Of a stretch of 64,000 bases of DNA, positions 56,481-64,000 are shown in pieces. The translations under genes and the position numbers were made by a program. Source of the stretch: Epiperipatus broadwayi (Eukaryota; Onychophora; Udeonychophora; Euonychophora; Peripatidae). The notes below the pieces were generated by a model, which did no database searches, was not told where the DNA came from, and saw only the letters and a list, made by a program, of their open reading frames with translations. The stretch is taken from contig JAQFVV010000012.1 of NCBI GenBank assembly GCA_028023455.1, forward strand, positions 5,122,499 to 5,186,498, written 5' to 3'. The first letter of the stretch is position 1. Each line of letters opens with the position of its first letter.

Positions 56481-57448
56481 AGAAGTGAGATCAGTAATAT
56501 GTAGATTTGTCTGGTGTACTCTTTCTGTTTAGTAAGTGGGATATGTTCATCTGTCAAAAGTGAATATATATTTTGGTCAAGAACATGTACTATGATTTCT
56601 CAATAATAAGCATTGAAAAAATATTTTGCTAGGATTTCATTGTGGTTACTTTGAATTATTTATTTTCAGAACATTTATCTTCTTGCACTTTTTAATTCGT
56701 TATTACTTTTTGAAAAAGTTCTCTTTTGTTATCTGAAACATAAATGTGATCAGTCTTATTTTTTGTAGTATTGTTTATTTCCAATTCCAATTTGGAGTTG
56801 CCAATCTGGGTATTTGCAATATTGACAAATTTTTTTAATTTGTAGATTTACCAATTCTATCACATGAAAGGGAATGGATTCGGTTTTATGCAGACTTTTT
56901 GTTACTGCCCAGAAATGCTAGAATGCCTGGGTATGTCAGTGATTCAACGACATTTTATTGTTTTTCTTCATTGTGTTGTGTTGCTATTGGTTTTTTGGAA
57001 TATTTCTAAGATCTAATATTTTAAACCTACATGGCTTATAATCAAGGTCTAATCATTTTTTAATTAGATAGTCCTTAGATTTTTAGAAGAAAATTATTTT
57101 TATTTTTTATAGATATAATAAAAAAAGACTATTGACCATAATTATATTATAATTGAAAATAAATGATTTTTTTAAATCTTTTTTGAAGACAAAAATATGG
57201 TATTATTAATTTAATTATGAATAAATAAAAAATAGATGAATAAATAAAAAGTAGATAATTGGCCTACATTTTAGTCACAAGTTGAAGTTTAAATGGATCA
57301 TGATTCAAACTCATTTCTGGTTCTAAACCTTTTTAGAAATTCCCAAGCAATAAACCACTTGAATATTATAATCAGTAATATGACATTTACTTTATTATTA
57401 TAAGCTTTGAAATACAGGCATTCTTATACCTGGAACTTAATTGTAAAT
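56481..57448. other. A/T-rich DNA, nothing recognised
   Basis: No supported feature. Confidence 0.45.
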
Positions 57449-57858
57449 ATAGGCGATTTGAATTCAGACTTTCAAGCAACCTTCAACTATCTACGCTATC
57501 TCATACTAATGATAGACATGACAACACATATATAGAAAAGATAAATAATCACCAATATATGCATTTTGTGCTGAACTAGCACTCATCATTTGGTCCAGAT
57601 TATCATCTCCCACACACATATATAATCAGTGCTCAGTTTATATTAAGATAGCAAATCTTTATACTTCAATGGACAGGCTTCAATCTACTCCAACCTCCAA
57701 CTCTTCAGCCATCCATACCATTGAAAATCTGATGATATAATGCCAAAATCCCATGCTGATTCCAATATTGTTGACATATGTGTGGTCATGTCTATCAGTA
57801 GTATGAGCTGGCATGAATAGTTGAAGGTTGCTTGAAAGTCTGAATTCAAATCTCCTAT
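57449..57858. mobile_element. MITE family A, full copy with ~42-bp TIRs
   Basis: The left end atagGCGATTTGAATTCAGA is mirrored by the right end TCTGAATTCAAATCTCCTAT. The terminal repeats include gactttcaagcaaccttcaa. The interior carries aagataaataatcacca, ttggtccagattatcatctc and ttgaaaatctgatga. The length of about 410 bp agrees with the 2962-3379 copy. Confidence 0.85.
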
Positions 57859-58559
57859 ATTTATTATTATAAATAAATATATTTTTGTGTTGATTATTTA
57901 AAATTGTGTATATGTGAATAAAGAAATCATTTATTCACTAGTGAATAAAGAATTGTACTAATATGTAAATTATTACTTTATTAGAATTGATACTAATGAA
58001 TTATCATTCATTTCTGCACTGAAATAATTTTTTGTTTCATCACTAATACATTAACAGACCAGTCATAATCATAGAATTTTCTTTTGTGCATGTTAAGAAA
58101 AAAAGTTATATGCTTATTCAGATATAAATAAATAAATAATACTTATTTTATAATTTATTTTGCTTGAAAAATTACAGGTTTATAAGTGGACATTGGGAAG
58201 AACTTATTCAAAATATCTCTTTGCATTAAATGTGTTATTTTATCTACTACAAAGTCTCTTATCGTAAAAATTTGAACTCATGTCTCATTGGAAGTGCAAC
58301 TTTAAAAATATAGAAGTGATGAAAATTAAAAATTATTTAATGAAGAAATTTAAAATGAAAAAGAAATTGTATCAGATGTTTAGTGAAAAATAAGAAAGTT
58401 GTAAAGAAAGTATTACAAGCAGAGACTGCAATGAAAAGAAGGTAAATAAAGCAGTCATTAGATAATTTTACAATGGAAAAATAATTAGAAATATTTGAAT
58501 CAGAAAACAGAAGAAACATTTTTGATAAAGATAGATTCAGATAATATATTCTATGTACT
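57859..58559. other. A/T-rich DNA, nothing recognised
   Basis: No supported feature. Confidence 0.45.
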
Positions 58560-58569
58560 AATTGGCAGA

Positions 58570-58960
58570 TGACTAAGTTTTCATCATCATTATCATTAAT
58601 TATATCTTAGAATGCAAGTTCTATCCAAATATTTAACAAATTTATCCAAACCTTTTTGATTTTTTCTATTATTTTGAAATATTTGTAATTCTCTTGTGTA
58701 AATCAATTCCATTTACTCTCATCACCCACTGCTTTTTTTGCTTATATCGCATGTCTAATTCGTCTTCATCTTCATAATAATCTAATAAATAGACTCATCT
58801 AAATTTATTCATTTCAACATTACTTTATTCTTCCAGTTTATGTTTTATATTATCTTTAAAATCCACAATTCAAAAAGCAATTAATCCTTTTTCTTTAATT
58901 GTCCATACCTCTGCTTTATATAAAACTGCCATTTAAACACAATATTTAACAATTCCTTTT
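58570..58960 (-). pseudogene. Weak LINE relic (post-RT region)
   Basis: On the minus strand a VLYKAEVWTIKEKGLIAF block resembles the Y-G-x-E-x-W-T-x-x-x-x-D segment after the RT domain of RTE-like and related LINEs. The following 300 bp have no usable frame. Low confidence. Confidence 0.3.
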
Positions 58961-60230
58961 TAAATATAATGAATTTGATAAAATGCTACATTTTATTTTT
59001 TATGACGTCTTATTTTTTTATCATAATTAAAATTGAAATTAATTACAAATTTGAGATATGGCATATAAAAACAATAATTAAATTTGATATAAATGAGCAG
59101 TATTTATTTTTAATTTGATATCTTTTCATAATGTAATTTAAATCTTTTTATTTATTTTTTTTATTTTAGAGATTTAATTTATTCTTTTCTCTACTGTCAT
59201 TTTATATTAATTTATACTGTTAGTTTGTTTTTTAATGTATTATGATTTCAGAAGTTGCAGTTTAGAAATTTTAATTCTTTAATTCTAATTAAATTCTTAA
59301 AGCATTTACTTCTAATGTGTTTTAGATTATGTTTACATAGTTTAAAAATATTATATCAAATTATAAATGATAATATAAATCTAACAAATTACAAAAAATT
59401 ATAAAAATCCTGTCAAGTTGAATTTAAATGCTTTCCTCTCTCTTCCCTTCTACCTTTAACATTTTTGTATTTATACATTTGTCAGATTATACTTATATTG
59501 ATTATTAATATTTTGGATGCAGAAAGAAGCTTATTATTTGTTGAAAAAAGGTCCTTTGATTATTCTTTGAGGCTTTAACAGGAACTGAGCAGAGCAACTA
59601 TCTAATATTAAACCCACATATATTTGGTTTTATAACTGGTTTACTATGTGATTATTCATATAGTAAATGAACATAGTTCAGGTTTTCACCAGCACACATA
59701 ATACACATCAGTCAGCATGGATAGTTTATTTGCTTTTTACCTCCAATTTTATAATCAAGAAACACAATGGACTTTTTTTCTCAGTTGCCTAACTAAAATA
59801 TCAATTTATATCCTAATCCTTTATCGATTGGAAATTAAAAACAAAGTATCTAACATCTAATTTCTATTCATCAATAAAAATATTAAACACATTTCCTCAT
59901 CATCTTTCTTCTTTCAAAAAAATATATTCCTATATTAACAATTTTTTAAAAGCCTATACAATCCACATCTTAACTAGAAACAGTATACTCTTCTCCTTCA
60001 TGGCATCTTCATATAACTTTTTACATTTCTCACTTACAAATACACAAGTGCTATGTGAACCTCAATTCAAGACATGTTATTTACACCCATTGAAACCATA
60101 ACTAATTTGTTATCTAAAACTTATCTATAATTACATGCCAAAATCACCCTAATTAATATCTTAATATTTCCTAAAACAGAATATTACACACACACTCACA
60201 ATCAATTACACTACATTTTTGAAAAAAAAA
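58961..60230. other. A/T-rich DNA, nothing recognised
   Basis: No coding or structural feature supported; the 3' end of the LINE to the right is not clearly defined. Confidence 0.4.
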
Positions 60231-60361
60231 AGCACCAACCTGACATGGGGGAGAAATGCTGTGGTTATTGATGCTAGAACCTTCAAAACACACCAATAGC
60301 AATGAACTCTCACTTCAATCTATTCTTATAATTTACCTCCAAAGAACAGTAAATGTAATAC

Positions 60362-63358
60362 TCAAATTTCTAATCCTTTCCACAGACTCTCAGAAAGTCC
60401 TGAACAATTATGTATGAAATGGTCCTGTGTTTCCTTATCCCTGTTACACAGCATACACAAGGGATCTATATTTATATAGAGTCTTCTGTATCTAATAAAA
60501 TGACTTGTAGGTAGTGCTTTCAAATTGACAATTATGAAATCGTAAAATTTTGGTTCCAGGTACCATTTCCTAAATTTTTTAAGTAATTGGCTGTTATCAA
60601 TTCCCAATACAGATATTTGGTTATTCTCAGATTGTTTTTGTGTTAGAAAATCATGTATTTGCCAATATGTATATTTTATTGGACTTTTCAGTGTTACTTT
60701 GTTTTTGATGCTCTCAATGCTTTCAAGCAACGTAAAGATATAATTGTTTGTAGGTGGTGGACAATCTGTGGGTGTGATCTCCAACATTGGTTCAATATCT
60801 GGAAATCTTTTGACTATGGCTATTAGCAGATTTATTGTATTTTATGTCTGAAACACTAATATTGATTGAGTGAAGTCCCAGACCATTCCATTTTGTTGGT
60901 TGGTTAAGTTGCTTTATTGAAATGGCAACTACTTTCCTGTTCTATAGTAGTTTGCTACAAAATGAATTAATTGAGGCTATAAATGGTTTTGTGAAATTGA
61001 TTAATGGTAAATAGTAGCTTATTTTTGACATTATGAGTTGATTGAATAATGATATTTTTGCATATATTGATAGATATGATCTGGATAATGATTCTGTGAT
61101 TCTTTCTGCATCCACTTTGAGTTTGTTTTGTATTGTTGTCCTCATTTGATTCATTCCCAGATAAAATGGAAAACCTAGAAAACTGCTGGGCTTTCCTTGA
61201 TAAATTTGTTTGTCTACTTTCCCTGTAAAAATTGTCCAAGCAGCTGACTTATTGATATTGATTTTAAGTTTGAATTTTTTTGTATATTCTTCTATGATGT
61301 TTTGTAGTGGTTGTAGTTGGTTTTTTGATGTTAAGAATATTGTGATATCATCCATATAAGCTATACAAGGAATGTATCTTTTTGTATTTGGTATTAACAC
61401 TCCCTGTATTTTTTTTTCAATTTCTTCTAATAAGGGGTTTATGTAGAAGGTGAACAGTAGTGTACTCAGTGGTGACCCTTGTGGTATTGATTGAGTGGGA
61501 TAGAATGATGATGACATTTTTCCGTTAAGTGTGATATGTACTTCTCTGTTTAAAAGTAGGTTGGCTATTGCATATAATATTGATTGTGGTATTTGTGTTT
61601 CCTTTAGTTGGTTTAGTAAGATTTTTATTGGTACAGAGTTGAAAGCACTTTCAAAATCTAATTGTACTGCAATTGGAGCATATTTCTTCTTCTTAATTAC
61701 TGAGTTAATTATAGTTTTAAAGATTAGTGCTGCCTGGCCTGTGGATGAGCCTTTCTTTGCATACTGATGTTGTGATATTTTTGTCTGTATAAATGGTTCA
61801 ATTTTCACCTTTATTACTTTTTCTAGCAGTTTAATTCCTAAAGGCTCCATTGAGATGGGTCTTAAGTTGGTGATCTTGGTAATAGGTTCTTGTTTTTTCA
61901 TAAATGGTACCATTGATATGTTGTATAATCCCTGTATGCTATAAATTTTTTGTGAAATTTGATTTGCCAATTGACACAGGTATGTATTTGTAATTTGGCT
62001 AAGATGTGCAAGTACAAACTGTGGAATGCCTGGAGGTTCTGGATGACATGTGGGTGGAATTGATTCTAGAACTACCTTAAAATCCTCAATTTTAAATGGC
62101 ATCTCATCTTCAGTTGTTCCAAAATAATCTTCTTTGGGTGTGAATTGTGCATGCTTAGTTAGCTTTGTTTTGAAATAGTTATATATAGGTGCAATCATGT
62201 TAAATCCTGCTGTAATCTTATTTTCCGATTCCAGTGCCATGAGAACTTTATTTATGGATGGGTACCCCAAAGCCTACATAATATTCCACGTGTCCATGTG
62301 TGCGGCTGTGCTAGGCAAACTTTTTTTTTTTTATGCTTAGATATTATTTTAATTTATTGCTAGTCTGTTTATAGAGCTGGGTGAGTTTAATTATGTTTGT
62401 TTGATTATGTTGAACCGGTTTAGACAGACTGATTCTTTTGAATATTTCATCTGCTAATGTAATTAGCCTGGAGAGAGGAATTGATTTTTGTGTGATATGG
62501 TTTATATTAAATGAATGGGTGTTAGTGTAAGCTATATATCTGGATATCGGGTCTAATTCAAGCTGATTTATTTTATTTATTATATAAATTTCTGAAAAAA
62601 GTGACTCTGTAGTATTGTCTGGTAGTAGGATCCTGATTGTTTTTTTGCAAATTAATTATTGCGCTGCGGTGTGTGTTTATGTTTAGCGTTATTATCTGCG
62701 CTGCATGGTCTGAAAATGGAGTTGGGGAAAGTGATATTTCTATTGAATGATGCAGCATTGGGGAATAAAACATTAGATCTATTAAAGTTCCGTGTCTATT
62801 GTTATAAAAGGATATCGAGTTAGTTGGTAGAAAATCTTCTCCACTCATGAGTGGAAATGTTAATTGGTGTATCCATTTCGTAATAAATTTCTTATAACTT
62901 ATGTTGAAATCTCCCATAAGAATAGTTGGGTAGGGATTGTTTGAGAAGATTGAGTTAATTGTTGTTATTATTCTGTTAATTACAGTTGGCCCTGGTGGTA
63001 TATATACAAAAATAATATTTATTGAGAAGTTTTTATTATTGAATGTGGTTATTAATAGATTCACGTCTATGTATATTATGTCTTTGGCTAATAAATATTC
63101 CTGTTCCACCTGAAGGCATTAGTGTGTCTCTAGAGCATGTGCAGAAACCCATTTTACTCATAAGTTGTGCTGGATTTATCTGTGATCTGTTATAGATTTT
63201 GTTTCTACGAGTCCTAATATGGTAGGTTGGAGTTGTTGTATCCAGTGATTGATTTCTTGTATTTTTTTCTTAGAGTTTAATCCCTGAACATTTATTGCGC
63301 CTATCTTAATTTTTCATTGAGTTTAACTTATATTGCGAGGTAGATTTAAATTGGACCA
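60362..63358 (-). pseudogene. LINE ORF2: AP endonuclease, reverse transcriptase, CCHC end (disrupted)
   Basis: The endonuclease starts near 63310 (KIGAINVQGLNSKKK, then LGLVETK). After stops and a shift it continues at 62573-63109 with MGDFN (residues 65-69), a GTLIDLMF block and SDHAAQI (133-139). The RT lies at 60942-62270 (442 codons): LDFESAFNSVP with catalytic D205, IPQGSPLSTLLF at 262-273, and YMDD at 305-308. An in-frame TAG near 60942 is followed by a GLGLHSIN block. After one shift, 60362-60787 holds the C-terminal region with KALPTSHFIRYRR and a CCHC knuckle C-x2-C-x8-H-x4-C. The gene order and zf-RVT-like end suggest an L1/Tx1-type LINE. The catalytic residues survive, but about five breaks make it non-functional. 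Confidence 0.8.
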
Positions 63359-63362
63359 TGGT

Positions 63363-64000
63363 TTATTCTGCCGTTTTTGTTTGCATGTTTTTTTCCTGTG
63401 GTGATTCTGTTTGTGTTTGGATACGTGTGCTATAGTGTGGTGTTTTTTTTTTTAATTTTTTTTTTTCTGGTGTGGTTAGTTCTATTTCCATCTCTTCTGC
63501 TGTGGTTTCTTCTGTTAAATTAATCTGATTATCTTCTTCCTCATTCATTTTAATTTTCTTACTTTCTCTTGTTTTTTTTTTTTTATGTGTTTTCTTCCTG
63601 CTTTCAATTGATGTGCTTTCTAGCATTGGATAGTACTGTGTTATTTTATCCATGATTTCTGTGGTCATTTTATTTATTATTATGCTTTCTGATTCCTCAT
63701 CATTTTCATTCGTTTTTCCTTTAAGCTCTTTTGGTAGGTTCTCGTTTTCTTTTTCCTCCATTCTATTTAAATTGGGCAGGTTTTCACTGCTTTGATTTTC
63801 CTTATTTGTTTTAATTTCTCCTGTTGTAGTATTTACTGGATTGCTAATTCTTTCATTTCTATTAGATATGTTGTTTTCCTGGGTGCTTTGTAGTGTAGGG
63901 TAGTTTAACTCATCTAGTTGGTTATTTGTGTCTTTGCTTTCTGTAACGTTTCCTGAGTTTTTTGATGTATTGTTGTTTTTATTTTGCTGTGTTTGTTCAT
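63363..64000 (-). CDS. LINE ORF1 (partial, runs off the right edge)
   Basis: The frame is open from the window edge to a stop at 63363, over 200 codons. Only the C-terminal part is present; an internal Met lies at 63761. It is low-complexity and hydrophilic (N/T/Q-rich, then K/E-rich). It has a DELNYPTLQ block near the edge and Lys runs such as KKTHKKKKTRESKK, consistent with a nucleic-acid-binding ORF1 tail. No RRM or zinc knuckle is visible in this part. The stop is only a few bases before an ATG at about 63358 that may start ORF2, the close ORF1-ORF2 spacing common in LINEs. Unlike ORF2, this frame is undamaged where visible. Confidence 0.6.
   Translation of the reverse strand, partial: EQTQQNKNNNTSKNSGNVTESKDTNNQLDELNYPTLQSTQENNISNRNERISNPVNTTTGEIKTNKENQSSENLPNLNRMEEKENENLPKELKGKTNENDEESESIIINKMTTEIMDKITQYYPMLESTSIESRKKTHKKKKTRESKKIKMNEEEDNQINLTEETTAEEMEIELTTPEKKKLKKKTPHYSTRIQTQTESPQEKNMQTKTAE

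Overview
The window is strongly A+T-rich, repeat-dense metazoan DNA, most likely from an invertebrate with large introns. Three things point there: one immunoglobulin-domain exon with clean splice sites, a repeat load of Ty3/gypsy, L1/Tx1-like, RTE-like, Penelope-like, hAT and Tigger/jerky pieces plus tRNA-derived SINEs, and a degenerate CCCTAA-type telomeric tract. I cannot name the species. No bacterial or phage genes are visible.

Layout. 0-10 kb is mostly unique A/T-rich DNA. It carries a 211-bp palindrome (1.5 kb), a 418-bp MITE (3.0 kb), the Ig exon (4680-4958, + strand) and an RTE-like LINE relic (6.6-7.3 kb). 10-24 kb is a dense field of short repeats, many arranged as inverted pairs: a head-to-head SINE pair (10.0-10.6 kb), an inverted pair of hammerhead-ribozyme-bearing units (11.5-12.3 kb), two more palindromes with hammerhead-like cores (14.2-14.5 and 23.3-23.6 kb), foldback MITEs (14.8-15.5 and 18.65-19.99 kb), minimal tRNA-Gly-derived SINEs and a hAT transposase relic. 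24-26 kb holds a Tigger/jerky-like relic. 27.0-40.4 kb is one Ty3/gypsy element on the minus strand. It has unusually long (~3.7 kb) LTRs, about 99% alike by eye, around a ~6 kb gag-pol interior broken by several frameshifts. 40.7-42.3 kb is a decayed LINE related to the one at the right end. 42-50 kb is nearly featureless apart from two tRNA-type SINEs. 50.9-53.0 kb holds a Penelope-like GIY-YIG tail with a ribozyme-like motif, then an RTE-like relic. 53.7-58 kb has further SINE, ribozyme-unit, MITE and telomere-like repeats. 60.2-64 kb is a LINE on the minus strand whose ORF1 runs off the right edge.

The only host coding sequence I can support is the Ig exon; the rest of its gene is not recognisable here. 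The most interesting signal is a set of hammerhead-ribozyme-like motifs (CUGANGA, stem II, GAAA, short stem III, stem I) in small repeats. One motif lies just downstream of a Penelope-like GIY-YIG remnant, which suggests Penelope-derived, retrozyme-like small elements. Several unrelated repeat families also occur as inverted dimers.
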